In this document: positions 1-10,167 of the stretch, piece after piece | Layout of the letters: each line of letters opens with the position of its first letter | Numbering within the stretch: position 1 is the first letter of the stretch | Source of the DNA: Alentia gelatinosa | Lineage: Eukaryota > Annelida > Polychaeta > Phyllodocida > Polynoidae | Reading direction: 5' to 3' | Length of the DNA: 64,000 nt | Assembly (NCBI GenBank): GCA_950022655.1 | Contig: OX465584.1 | Span: 55,286,789-55,350,788 of the forward strand | The notes under the pieces: generated by a model | Seen by the model: only the letters and a program-made list of their open reading frames with translations | The model's database searches: none | Told to the model about the DNA's origin: nothing | Translations under genes and position numbers: made by a program

Positions 1-298
1 ATCCAAGCAGAAACGCCAAGAATATGAAATTTTCCTAGTGGTTTTAGGGAGTTTTAATTTCATGGAAGCACCTCCATCCAAAAAATCTCTCGCCGGATTT
101 ACATCGACTTCAAAAGTTGGGGCTTTTCGGTAAAAATATCTCATGGCTGTATATTTATGTACGGTACATGTATGTGAAAAAAGGATCTAGTTATGTATGT
201 GACCAACGATCTAGATTTGTCACTAAGGCCCCAAAAAAAGGTCTGTTTCTGGTGCCATAGGGCCTTTAACCTAGTGTGTGTCGGGGAGATTAAACTAA

Positions 299-661
299 TT
301 TATCCTTGCCCTAATAAAAAACCGCCATAGACTTAACATATGGAAATTTTATGTGGCAGGCCGTGACATAAAGTGTTTTTTATGCCACTAGAGTAATAAC
401 AATATTGACCAATCAGAGAGCAGGATGTCAGCTACTATGAAAAGAAGTTCTGTTGGTCATTGACTCAATATTTATCTTTTAGTAATACAAAAGCATAGAC
501 GAGGTAGGATAAATACGAAACCGAACTTGAGTTAGACTTGTCAATGTCTATGCCACTCTGGTCAAATCTGCTCCTCACTACACTCGGCTACGCCTCGTGT
601 AGTAATACACGACCTTCCCGTCGTGGCATAAACATTGTCAAGTCTAACTCTCGTTCGGTTT
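299..661. mobile_element. Foldback element, family A, copy 1
   Basis: It begins with an arm starting TTATCCTTGCCCTAATAAAA, followed by the motif CATAGACTTAACAT, then GGTAGGATAA at about 505. After that comes a hairpin whose arms start GAAACCGAACTTGAG (about 518) and end CTCTCGTTCGGTTTC (about 661). The hairpin tip carries CTCGGCTACGCCTCGTG. The same architecture recurs at 25614, 46334, 58587, 60665 and 63722. No coding capacity; non-autonomous. Confidence 0.75.
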
Positions 662-1086
662 CTACTAATTGTTTTTAAAAGCCATTCCTTCAGTCACCAT
701 GAACAACAATGAGAATGTATATTGCATAAAACAGCCTAAGTTTCTAATTCTAGGTATGACCTGCGTTCACAAGCTAACTCTATGTATTATAGTGGGTATG
801 TTTGTGTTACGCACCATCCTGCTATGGACCGCTCATATACATGAGTTACCATTCAATGCCGCCTAGCGGTGCGTTGTTTAGTTCGCCCATCGCTCGGTCA
901 AACACGGCTCACTTTGGCCTCATGCCTATATTGAATATAGCTAAGGAATGTGGCGGCCAACGGCCAAATCTTACCACTCAAGCCCATCGTGATACACTAT
1001 GTACTGCAGACTCACTTATACTATCGATTACTTGTATTCATACTGTTATTCAACCTACTTATGTCATATCTTATTATTTACAATTC
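662..1086. other. Intergenic stretch without recognised feature
   Basis: Short overlapping open frames are present, but none has a splice context, domain or composition suggesting coding. I see no repeat shared with the rest of the window. Confidence 0.5.
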
Positions 1087-1475
1087 TATAGGGGACAGAG
1101 CCATTGTTAATTCCTAAGGCAGTCACTAGGTGGCCAACAGTATGGTGGATCCCTTGGGGGACAGAACCTGTATTCTTGCTCTTTGTTCTAACAAAATTCA
1201 ACTGCCTTTCGATGTTTTACAATGCTTGCCTTGGCTCTCTACACCCACCCCAGAGCAGGATGAGATAATGATCAAACTCAGGACATGTTTTTCACATGGA
1301 ATACTTTATATACATATGTGAGTAAGGCTAGAGTTGTGACACTTCTCAATTATCACTCCCTTCTTTTGCACCACCGTTAGTGAAGAACATCTACTTTTTC
1401 ACCTCCATTAGTGAAGAACACCTACTCGGGGGGCGTCATGGCGGCACCCATGGATCATAGGCTATATGCCTTATA
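1087..1475 (-). mobile_element. Interspersed repeat K, copy 1, with internal 31-bp VNTR
   Basis: Read on the minus strand this matches 40176-40642: it starts from a segment containing GCATATAGCCTATGATCCAT, passes through a 31-bp tandem unit and ends near TAACAATGGCTCTGTCCCC. Here about two units of the tandem (1373-1430) are present, against five at 40221-40375. Transposition mechanism not determined. Confidence 0.7.
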
Positions 1476-1654
1476 TCATATTCATTATGTATCTATAATG
1501 AGACCAAACTTTCGAACTCAAGACTACAGGATTGTACGGAGCAAAATGTAAGGCAGCCATACCTAGCGAATTTTTTTATTAAATAAAAAACAACAAAATA
1601 AATTTACTGCAATCACAGCTAGAGTATGGACGGTGGGTGTGATTGCGAGGACTA

Positions 1655-1978
1655 TACGGAAACAGGGTTATTGTGGCCGTATGGCATAAATATGCGGTAA
1701 AATTGACAATAAAACGAACCGATGCCAAAGGCAGAGGTTCGTTTTTATCGTCAATTTTACCAAGTATTTATGCCATACGGCCACAGTATGCCTGTTTTCG
1801 TATTATTATATACCTTTGCTTCTGGGCGAGTTTTTGGATTTCGCCACCGTACATGCCCTGTGCGACACATACATACCCCGTACGTCACCTAGGTGTCGTA
1901 GGGATATAAATACGACATGGGTAGGAGTGGGCCATATGTGTAGGATATACTACCACAGGTATATTATAATAAAGACTA
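1655..1978. mobile_element. Foldback element, family D, copy 1
   Basis: A long hairpin occupies about 1655-1815: the arm beginning CGGAAACAGGGTTATTGTGG is mirrored by an arm ending in CTGTTTTCG. The tip is CCGATGCCAAAGGCAGAGG. A non-palindromic tail (1800-1978, containing CGTACGTCACCTAGGTGTCG) is repeated at 3222-3424. Flanking sequence resembles ATTATTATATACC, also seen at the other family D copies. Confidence 0.75.
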
Positions 1979-2477
1979 CGATTCTGAACTTCCTCTGGAG
2001 AATCAGGTGTGGTGCAATAGATTTATCACTTCACTACAGATGGCGGCACCAAAACTAGAAAGGCTCTTTGTCATATTGCAACCAGTCTGTTCTTGTCAAA
2101 AGAGAAGGTTTATGATTAACCATATACTGATAATCATGGGCGTAATTTTGAAACTATGACCACAAAACTCATTTAGATGAATCTAATGCTCCACACCTGA
2201 TGAGACTTGAAGCAAGTCGAAACCACTATTGAGGTCCACATCCTATTAAACATAAGGAAAAATACAAATGTGTAACTCTAATGGATACGCAGCCGAATTG
2301 GCCAAACATTCATCTAGCGAAGCATCCTTTATCAATGGAGGATTTGGCGTGTTAACGTAACACTTTTATAATACCTGAGTAGATGTATGCGTTCTACAAC
2401 ACTAGGGAGAACATCCTATTCAATTTTGAGGAACATGACATGGGTTTAAATTTTTGAGGTAAATTGTCCTATATGCC
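1979..2477. other. No recognised feature
   Basis: AT-rich sequence without a convincing frame, splice-flanked exon or repeat match inside the window. Confidence 0.4.
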
Positions 2478-2790
2478 TTTTTATTATCCACCTAATACGG
2501 AGTCTCCATACTAAACCTATAGGAGTGTGTAATTCACCGGGCGGAGATTACGGTTGGTCGTAATCTCCGCCCTATACAGATCGTAGATTATGGGGGGGGG
2601 GGGGGGTGATTCCTTGCATACAAAATAGTGTCAGAAGATCAGTGGTCATTTTGGCTTTTCATCGATAATATAAATTTGCAATGATGAATAATAAATACAA
2701 TATAAACGGTTTTCATTTAACATGCGGTCGTAATTTCCTCGGACTAGACTGTGTATAATATCCTCGCATTTGCTTGGATATTATTATATA
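2478..2790. mobile_element. Foldback element, family C, copy 1, with a perfect short hairpin
   Basis: It starts with TTATTATCCACCTAATAC and ends with the family C core, AATATCCTCGCATTTGC followed by TTGGATATTATT. Inside, 2539-2572 forms a perfect 14-bp stem (GGGCGGAGATTACG / CGTAATCTCCGCCC), and a G homopolymer lies at about 2592-2607. Related copies are at 24288, 30703, 38849, 59056 and 60950. Confidence 0.7.
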
Positions 2791-3424
2791 CCTATGGCTG
2801 TATCAACTACGTATACTGCCCGCTCCTACCCCTGGCGTATTTATATCCGTACAGCACACTGTGACGTACGGGGTATGCGATCACGTGACTAGGTAAAATT
2901 TCGCCATTTTTAGGTATATAATAATACGAAAACAGGCTGACTGTCTTAGTACGTCAAAATACTTTGTAAAATCATTGATCCCATAAATCCCTCTGCCTAC
3001 GGCATCGGGATGTATGGGACCAATAATTTCACCGTGTATTTTTGAAGCACGAAGACAGTAAGCCAGTTTCCGTATATTACTATAGAGAAACAGGCTTACT
3101 GTCTCCGTACGGATAATATATACGCGGTAAAATCGGCGATCAGATGAACCGATGCCGAAGGCAGAGGATCATCTATTCGCCGATTTTACCAAGTATTTTA
3201 TCCGTACGGAGACCGTAATCCTGTTACTCTATTATTATATACTTTAAAATATCCAATTTTGAACTTTGCTTCTGGTGGAGTTTTTGGATTTCGCCGCTGT
3301 GCATGCCCTGTACGCCACATACATACCCCGTACGTCACCTAGGTGTCGTACGGGTATAAATACGACATGGGTAGGAGTGGGCAGTATGTGTAGGATATAC
3401 TACCACAGGTATATAATAATACAC
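2791..3424. mobile_element. Two family D foldback units, back to back
   Basis: The first hairpin (about 2930-3090) has a tip with CTGCCTACGGCATCGGG. The second (about 3088-3240) has a tip with CCGATGCCGAAGGCAGAGG. They are flanked by an inverted copy of the family D tail (2791-2935) and a direct copy (3222-3424). The second hairpin closely resembles the one at 1655-1815. Confidence 0.75.
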
Positions 3425-3660
3425 ATCTAGTCCTCGGAGATAGAGGCATGAAACCAGTTAATATTGTGTATAAAAGCCCTGTAGTAAGCACTGATTCCAC
3501 CGAGTGACCGATCTATGGCAAAACCTGCCGAATTGTAGATCGGGTGGGATTAAAAAAAATTGGCTTGTGGGAAATGTTTTTTTTATAAGCATAGCTGGCA
3601 GTAATGGGCAACCAATGGTTTTTTTCCAGATAGTTTCGTGCAGTAATGCGATACATCACA

Positions 3661-3943
3661 CAGGGATGCCAGTTGGGGTCAGGAGAAAAACATTGTAATA
3701 TCTTGTTATTACAATACAGGGTTTAAAACTTGCATACGCTTTGCAGTGGAGAATCAAGGGATCAAGGAAAAGCCCAAGTTTTTACATGGGAGAGTGGGAA
3801 GGTTCAGTTGGGGATCATGGGCTGAGGCTGAATTGGGTAATTTAGAGAATTATGTTTGTCAATATTACACACGGAAAAAATATTATATATTCCGAAAATG
3901 AAAACATGAATTCCAATGGAAACATTGAAAACTGGCACCCCTG
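3661..3943. mobile_element. Diverged CAGGGATG-family TIR element
   Basis: Ends are CAGGGATGCCAGTTGGGGTC and ...AACTGGCACCCCTG, matching the family at 18099, 35746 and 60115. The flanking hexamers (ATCACA and ATTAAA) agree at only 4 of 6 positions, so the target duplication is not secure in this copy. Confidence 0.6.
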
Positions 3944-4046
3944 ATTAAATCACATGCCTACATACATTCACCATGTTAAGATATATGATATTCTTCAGAA
4001 ACTTTCTGATGGAATCAGCACTTTAACCAACACAAGTCATCCTTAC

Positions 4047-4274
4047 CAGTGGTGGTGTACATGACGATTCCTTCCAGTAAGCCGATCTCTGGTACCTGCA
4101 GATGCAGAGGCTGGAAGAGGTGAGAACATCGGAAGAATTCCTCGACGAGTTCGCTCTTGTTGAGCTTCATGATGTCGTCGATGTGTAAGATGCCGCAGCT
4201 GCTGCCAGAAAAGAGCCTCTTCTCGGCGTTCACCTCCCGGTGGTGTGCCAGGACCCAGGTCTGCACCCGCGAGC
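4047..4274 (-). CDS. Orphan nuclear-receptor ligand-binding-domain exon (exon 5 paralogue, '5B')
   Basis: What is seen: an acceptor CTTGCCGTTGCAG precedes 4274, 76 codons stay open, and a donor ACTG|GTAAGG follows 4047. Entry phase and exit phase are both 1, identical to exon 5 of the receptor at 10790-11023. The peptide begins G-S-R-V-Q-T-W-V-L and contains LVEEFFRCSHLFQPLHLQ and EIGLLEGIV. It aligns end to end with exon 5 (S-R-x3-W-x-L-x-H-x-R-x2-N-x-E near the start; F-F-R and L-H-L later), with roughly a quarter to a third identity. It would encode helices 5 to 8 of a ligand-binding domain. It sits 4.4 kb downstream of the exon that carries the stop codon and AF-2. No DNA-binding-domain or exon 4 homologue is visible between 4275 and 8700, and no exon 6 homologue before the window edge. 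It could be an alternative C-terminal module spliced from exon 4, or part of a truncated tandem gene. Confidence 0.85.
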
Positions 4275-4339
4275 CTGCAACGGCAAGTGCTTCCTCAACC
4301 TTGCGGTTTATTTACTACCCATCGTATACAAAGTCCCCA

Positions 4340-5113
4340 TTGACACTGTATGGGGACTCAGTAAACCACTACCTATTGACAATGTAAACCACCAGCTATT
4401 GGTGATGTATGGGGACTCTGTAAACCACTACCCGTGGACAATGTATGGGGATTCTGTAAACCATTACCCATTGACAATGTATGGAGACTCGGTAAACCAC
4501 TACACATTGACAATGTATGGGGACTCAGTAAACCACTACCCATGATAATGTATGGGGACTCAGTAAACAACTACCCATTGACACTGTATGGGGACTCAGT
4601 AAACCACTACCCATTGACACTGTATGGGGACTCAGTAAACCACTACCTATTGACAATGTATGGGGACTCAGTAAACCACTACCCATTGACACTGTATGGG
4701 GACTCAGTAAACCACTACCCATTGACAATGTATGGGGACTCAGTAAACCACTACCCATGATAATGTATGGGGACTCAGTAAACAACTACCCATTGACAAT
4801 GTATGGGGACTCAGTAAACCACTACCCATTGACAATGTATGAGTTCTTTTACTTCCCACACCACATAGACATGGTAGGAGAAGGATTGGCCTTTGTTATA
4901 GCAGAAAATCTACCACTGTTGGGGGTTGAGAAAAGTGGCTGCAGTGAGACTCAGATGAACAAAGTCCAGTGCTCTTTACGACTGAGTAAACCACTACCCA
5001 TTGACAATGTATGGGGACTCGGTAAACCACTACCCATTGACAATGTATGGGGACTCAGTAAACCACTACCTATTGACAATGTATGGGGACTCAGTAAACC
5101 ACTACCCATTATA
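4340..5113 (+). repeat. 36-bp minisatellite
   Basis: About 16 units based on ATGTATGGGGACTCAGTAAA plus CCACTACCCATTGACA, with point variants. The array is interrupted at 4841-4986 by a SINE fragment. Because the unit is a multiple of three, spurious repetitive open frames run on both strands (for example MYGDSVNHYPLT); these are not genes. Confidence 0.95.
4841..4986 (-). mobile_element. SINE fragment inside the minisatellite
   Basis: It matches the tRNA-proximal half of the window's SINE family (GAGTTCTTTTACTTCCCACA ... CCACTG ... TCCAGTGCTCTTTACGACTGAG). It lies between minisatellite units, and the array resumes immediately afterwards. The SINE end and the repeat unit share a short ACTGAG/ACTCAG-like junction, consistent with insertion or recombination in the array. 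Confidence 0.85.
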
Positions 5114-5447
5114 TAAAACCGTCAGATATCATAACCATGGTATACAGATTCAAATCTGTGGTATACGGCCTCAAAGCCATGGTATACGGGGAAAATAGTC
5201 CCTTTGTGCTATAGAGCAAAAAAAAAGTCCCTATTGATTTACCGTTTAATATGGCAATTCCTGGGATTGATTTACTCTGGAAGATGGAAAATAAATAAAA
5301 CAAACGATGGACTTGTGGACAGGCAGCTATGTAAACCACTCGAGGTTGACGTCGTAATACACTGCCTGACGCTCGTGTATTACTGCACGTCTACCCTCCC
5401 GTGGTTTACGACCGCCTGTCTACAAAACCATCGATTAGTGTCTATTT

Positions 5448-7383
5448 AAACACCTTCGGCAGAAACTATAAGGCAGATAGCTATTGTAATGTTAGATTTA
5501 AAAAGTGATGGTAGCCCACGACCACAGTGAAAAAGGTTGTCGCTGTGCTGATTTAAAAAAAAAATTCCGATTGGGAACTACATGTACTCAGACCACCACA
5601 AATATCAGAATAGATCTAGACGATGAGGAAGTGTACACACCAGATAGCTATTCTGATATGGGGACAGCCACCATGCCTCAAACGCCAAACAAAACATCAG
5701 GTGTCGGGTGTGGTTCTTAGTTTATATTTCCCGGCTTGCCGTAGAGGGTTTTTAGCCTTGTTTCACTTTTATTAATGGATTATAACAACTGATAACAGTT
5801 GTTGTTCCCTGATTACAGTGGCTCTATTTTACAATATCATGTTGGATGATGGCGGAACTAGCAATCACTCTATGCCTTATAGCTATGCCCTTTTCCAAAG
5901 GCCACCGGATTTTGTATCGTTCACCCGAACTTCAATTTCAGTACCAATGATATCATTTCGTATTATTTCATGAAATCTGATTTGAAAAAAGACAAATATT
6001 CTCTCGGCTTCGCCCTAAGCATTTAAAGTATGGAGCAACGAGGGACACTTTTGATAACGAAATTTTAATTAGATATGTTTTACAATGCATTGAACATTGT
6101 CGCACCTGACATAAATCTAGCACCAGTAATTTGTTCAATATGTTCAGTAGTATATATTATAATATAATGCGTACAATAGACCTTTTTTTCGACTGGCCGG
6201 TGTCGCACCTTATCTGCTTAGTTATGCCACGGCTGAAGCCAAACATTCACCTGGCAACGTATTCTTTAGCATTGAATCATAGCGTGTATGAGCGTAATAC
6301 ATTCATAATACCCGTGTAAATTATTTCCGGAGAAATAACATCGATTGCATCATATTCTATACTATGGTATTCCAGCTCCAATTTGATGTGTCATACATGC
6401 ATATCACCTCAATGATACCTTAGATATACCTTAGATAATACAGGGACACCGACACTGGATACACTTTAATACATTGGCAGGCCTAGCTATAACATGGTTA
6501 TCTTTCTCCAAGCTAAACCCAAGATAATTATCAACTATAAAGTTCAGACATCCCAGACTTGTTGATACAATACCGTAGTTTGTTCCAGGAATTGAATCTG
6601 CCATATAACAACACTCCTCCAATCACACCCACCGTTCACACAGTAGGTATGATTGCTGTATGTCTCTATATGAATACCGCTGGACTCGCGGTGTTTGTCC
6701 GAGCGGCCGCGTAACGAGACAGTGGGCCGTAAGGCGGCGCTGAACGGCAACACCTGTATTGCTGTCGGGTGGTTATGCTGATAATATGATAGACTAGGTT
6801 TACTGTTGAAGTAGAAATGCAATACTGGTTGACCTTTATACGCTTGCATCTTAATGTATTGCACATTGCTGAACCAGAAGCACAAGAACGTGTAGAGAAA
6901 TCTAATTAAGTACATTTGCATTGGATATGTATGTAGATGTAAGTCTATAAATTTCCTGAATAAAAAAATAAAAAAATTTGCATTGACATTCCAGATCCAT
7001 ATATAACATTAAACCTAATCAGGAAACTATGACTACCTTAGTTTCCAACCATCACAAAGTTGTTAGCAGCATTTTACCATGTGTTCATCTCTAACAAATC
7101 CTCAAGGAAATAGATCAATTTGCCCTATTCAACAATTTGGGCCGCGACATTCGGAACTAACTTTTTTTCTCTGGAATCAATCTTTTTTTTTCATTGTTCA
7201 CGAAAAATTGATAACAAGGCACTTAAATTTCGCGGAGAACCTGGCGAAAAATACTCTCTTATATCATAAAACAAGACTAGATCTTAGTCATGCCGTAGTA
7301 ACTATATTAATTTACAGATATATGCACAGATTGTAACAGGTGCAACATGAATGAAATAAAAACCACATATCATTATTTACCTA
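5448..7383. other. Intergenic sequence, nothing assignable
   Basis: Mostly AT-rich. Several frames of about 60 to 125 codons exist on both strands around 5505-5720 and 6431-6921, but they overlap each other, lack domains and lack convincing splice sites. In particular, no homologue of receptor exons 1 to 4 was found, which matters for interpreting the exon at 4047-4274. Confidence 0.5.
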
Positions 7384-7645
7384 TGGCCGAATGTCTATGA
7401 AATACTACCCGCTGCTACGGGTGCAGTATAAATAATGTTCGGGCTCACTATGACGTACTGAATCAGCTATGAAGCGTTGACTTTGTAAGTGACTGTAATG
7501 GCTTTTTTCTTCAATTCTACAGATGTAATAACAAGAAAACGTAGTGACTGAGTCTGTCGGGATCCCATTCTCGGCCTTTTTTTAACATAAATACGTCCCT
7601 CCGCCTTTTGCATCGGGACGTATTTAATGTGGTTCAAAAGACCTT
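7384..7645. mobile_element. Foldback-tailed repeat, family J, copy 1
   Basis: Shares TCTATGAAATACTACC, GTGCAGTATAAATAATGTTC and CGGGCTCACT with 22024-22280, and ends in a hairpin around 7586-7634 (ACATAAATACGTCCC / GGGACGTATTTAATGT) with tip TCCGCCTTTTGCATC. No coding capacity. Confidence 0.7.
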
Positions 7646-7649
7646 GAAC

Positions 7650-8142
7650 CAGGGTTCGTACATAGACAGCCCAATACAATTCCAGGCTTTTCCAGGATCT
7701 AATATCTTTTTTCCAGGCACAACTGTTCACTGTTTTTAATTCATCACCAAATTTAGTTCAAATTTTCTTCAGCTCCTTTACTACCTGTGAAATTTCAGTG
7801 GTTTGGGAGAGATATCTTCAAAATTATTTTTGTGCCACTTAAGATATGAAGACAGAATTAAACCCATGCCATATTGTTTGCAATTTGCTATACATGGTCA
7901 AATAAAGGCTTTTTGGAACTATTTGATCGTAGTCACTGAAATTTCATAGGCAGTCATGTACCATAGTTAAGGAGAGCTAATAATGACCAGAATTTCTTAT
8001 ACAAAGAAATCGTTTTTATGCAAAACTAAATTTTCCAGGCTCTTCCATGTTTTTTCAGGCTCTTTGAGAATTCCAGGCTTTTCCAGGCCTGGAAAACCCA
8101 AAAGCATAATTCCAGGCTTTTCCAGGCTCTATACGAACCCTG
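7650..8142. mobile_element. TIR transposon, CAGGGTTCGTA family, 6-bp TSD (copy 1)
   Basis: Terminal inverted repeats CAGGGTTCGTA / TACGAACCCTG. It is flanked by an exact 6-bp duplication TTGAAC at 7644-7649 and 8143-8148. Subterminal regions carry repeated TTCCAGGCTTTTCCAGG blocks. Length 493 bp, no transposase. A second copy is at 16411-16899. The end sequence resembles hAT-type elements, although canonical hAT duplications are 8 bp. Confidence 0.9.
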
Positions 8143-8173
8143 TTGAACGACCATCCCTGTGGGTTCAGTAATT

Positions 8174-8325
8174 ATATAGAACGTCCTGACCATGCTGTAC
8201 AAGTCACAGAACGAGATGGTAATTTACGGTTTGAACGGAACGAGGCATTTATGCTGAGTTCCGTACAAACCGTTAATTATCATCGAGTTCTGTGACTTGT
8301 ACAAGCATGGTTGGACGTTATATAT
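8174..8325. mobile_element. Foldback element, family E
   Basis: A near-perfect inverted repeat of about 65 bp per arm: CATGCTGTACAAGTCACAGA on the left, TCTGTGACTTGTACAAGCATGG on the right shortened here to its core TGTGACTTGTACAAGCATGG. The tip is ACGAGGCATTTATGCTGAG. Single copy in this window. Lies about 380 bp past the receptor stop codon and could fall in its 3' UTR or beyond. Confidence 0.85.
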
Positions 8326-8702
8326 TTACTATATACCCGAAATTTTTAAAAAAATCATTAATTTAATTTTTAACAACCGATATGTTAATAAAAGTTTATG
8401 GCAAGGTGGTCCGTATTTTAGTGTACGGACCAGTGGTCCGTACAGTATTTTTACGTCATATGGCGAAATGGTGCGTATTTACAGTATATACGGCATGGGT
8501 ATATAGTTAACTACGTTTTCTCCTATCAACTGGAATGAATCAGATAAGTACGCTGTAGCCATGCTCTGTCAAATCTCTACGTCGTTAATTAATTTAAAGA
8601 AATAAAAACATCGATCCTGGATAATCTCTCATTTTCAGTAGACCCAGAGAACCTGGCAATATATTTACAATGATATGAATGGATGGCCAACAGATATCCT
8701 CC

Positions 8703-8950
8703 TCAGAAGATATTCATCAATTCTAAGAAGATAGGAGGTATGGGCAACTGATCGAAGTCATTGCACGCCCTCTCTATCTCGATCCTGTGCAGGTTGTCGA
8801 GGGTGCGGAGTTGACAGAGGATACCGATGGCGCGGGCCAGCATGTTGGGCATGTAGGGGTGGTGCTTCTGGAACTGGTAGGTGAGGATGTTCAGAAGGCC
8901 CGCCTGGATACGCTCCACCTGCACACACCCATCCGTGGATGAACAGCGGT
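8703..8950 (-). CDS. Nuclear receptor exon 6 (terminal): LBD helices 9-12 with AF-2
   Basis: Acceptor TATTGCTGTTGCAG lies immediately before 8950. The exon enters in phase 1 (codon split G|AC, Asp361) and ends with TGA at 8705-8703. It encodes residues 361-442, including VERIQAGLLNILTYQF and MLARAIGILCQLRTL, typical of helices 9 to 11 that form the receptor dimer face. The last residues, P-P-I-F-L-E-L-M-N-I-F, match the AF-2 helix consensus (two hydrophobics, x, Glu, two hydrophobics) with Glu437 as the coactivator clamp. The protein stops three residues after AF-2, so there is no F domain. Upstream, 70 bp away, a decayed minisatellite begins (9018). Confidence 0.95.
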
Positions 8951-9017
8951 CTGCAACAGCAATACAATGAGGAAAAAGACGTAAGAATGACGGTGCTTAG
9001 CTGGGGCAAAGGTTGGA

Positions 9018-9315
9018 ATTATGATACCTGGGGTTATACATGGGCATAGTTCGCTATGATACCTGGTGGCATTCCCGGTCCATAGCTATAATACCTGGAG
9101 GAATTCCCAGGTCTAGTATGCTATGATGCCTGGGGGTATCCCGGGCATAGTATGCTATAATACCTGGGGGCATTCACAGGGTTTAGTAAGCTATGGTACC
9201 TGGGGGTATTCATAGGCCTAGTACTGTATGATGCCTGGAGGCATTCATGTGGCAGAGTACGCTATGATGCCTGGGGGCATCCCAGAGTGTAGTATGTTAT
9301 GATGCCTGGGGGCAT
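9018..9315. repeat. Diverged minisatellite in intron 5
   Basis: About nine units of 33-40 bp, each with a core like CTATGATGCCTGGGGGCAT (which itself has a GCC/GGC dyad) followed by a variable CCC-rich part and TAG. It begins about 70 bp 5' (transcript sense) of the exon 6 acceptor. Confidence 0.85.
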
Positions 9316-9552
9316 CATTTCTGAAATTTTAATAATTACATATTTTAAAGAAATAATGTGAGTATTTTCCAACCTATGTAAAACTATATTGTAGTTAATA
9401 TCATTACTATTATGTAAAATCCTAAACAGTTTGGACTTAATGATGTAATTACGTCACCCTAGGTATTGTAAAAAGCGCCACCACACTACAGCACACTGCA
9501 TCAAACTCGCAGAAAACGATGACTTTGACCAAAGCTTGTTGGTTTCTTCTTC

Positions 9553-9820
9553 GTTTGTTTGTTTGCTTGGTTTGATTTAACGTCCAGTCAACCATTATAG
9601 ATCCTTACCAGACTTTCTCAAGGTTCTTTTACACCATATGGGTGGTGATTGAATCTGTGTGATGAATTCAGGTAGAAATCTCACCCCTACACATTTACCG
9701 AGGTGAGGGTTCTTTTACTTCCCACACAACATAGACATGGTATGAGAAGGATTGGCCTTTAATATAGCAGTAAATCTACCACTGCTGGAGGTGAAGGAGA
9801 AAAGTGGCTGCAATGGGACT
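9553..9820 (-). mobile_element. tRNA-derived SINE, copy in intron 5
   Basis: SINE 3' tail (TTTGATTTAACGTCCAGTCA on the plus strand) through the body to CTACCACTGCTGGAGGTGA. The tRNA head with box A is missing, so this copy is truncated at its 5' end. Confidence 0.85.
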
Positions 9821-9931
9821 ACCGCTACATAATTCACTCAGCTTCGTTTCGTGAATTACCCCGCGGTCAAACTTGGAGGAGTAGGGACCAAGTTATTTTC
9901 ATCTCGTGAGTTTCCTCCTTATTATCATCTC

Positions 9932-10166
9932 ATCCCTGGTATTTTTGTCCCATAGACTTAACATTAGGAACTCGTTCTCCATACCCCTAGGAGCATTGCA
10001 GTCTGTTACAAGGGTGAGATAAAAACATAAATCAACTTGTTTTGGTCAAAGTCATCCAACTCACTTGAATGATATGCGATATTCACTTGGCTTTGCCTCG
10101 TTCATATTGCTCTGGCATCAAACTCATGGAGAACGGTGACTTTGACCAAAAGTTGTTGGTTTCTTC
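9932..10166. mobile_element. Foldback element, family B
   Basis: Arm with ATCTCATCCCTGGTATTTTT, module CCATAGACTTAACATTAGG, then AGGGTGAGATAA. It is followed by a hairpin with arms CAACTTGTTTTGGTCAAAGT / GACTTTGACCAAAAGTTGTTG and tip CACTTGGCTTTGCCTCGTT. It directly abuts the larger palindrome at 10168. Confidence 0.75.
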
Positions 10167-10167
10167 T

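Larger units (their letters stand above)
4310..5447 (+). mobile_element. Foldback element, family F, copy 1, with internally expanded minisatellite
   Basis: Order: minisatellite (4340-5113), a module with CCATGGTATACAGATTCAAA (about 5142), a module with GTGCTATAGAGCAAAA, then a 130-bp hairpin (5303-5436) whose arms begin CGATGGACTTGTGGACAGGC and end GCCTGTCTACAAAACCATCG. The same modules in the same order occur inverted at 27288-28268, where only one minisatellite unit is present. Confidence 0.75.

Noticed and set aside
4340..5113. Long repetitive open frames on both strands that look like repeat proteins
   Set aside because: They are a by-product of a 36-bp tandem repeat (multiple of three); no splice context or start logic supports translation.
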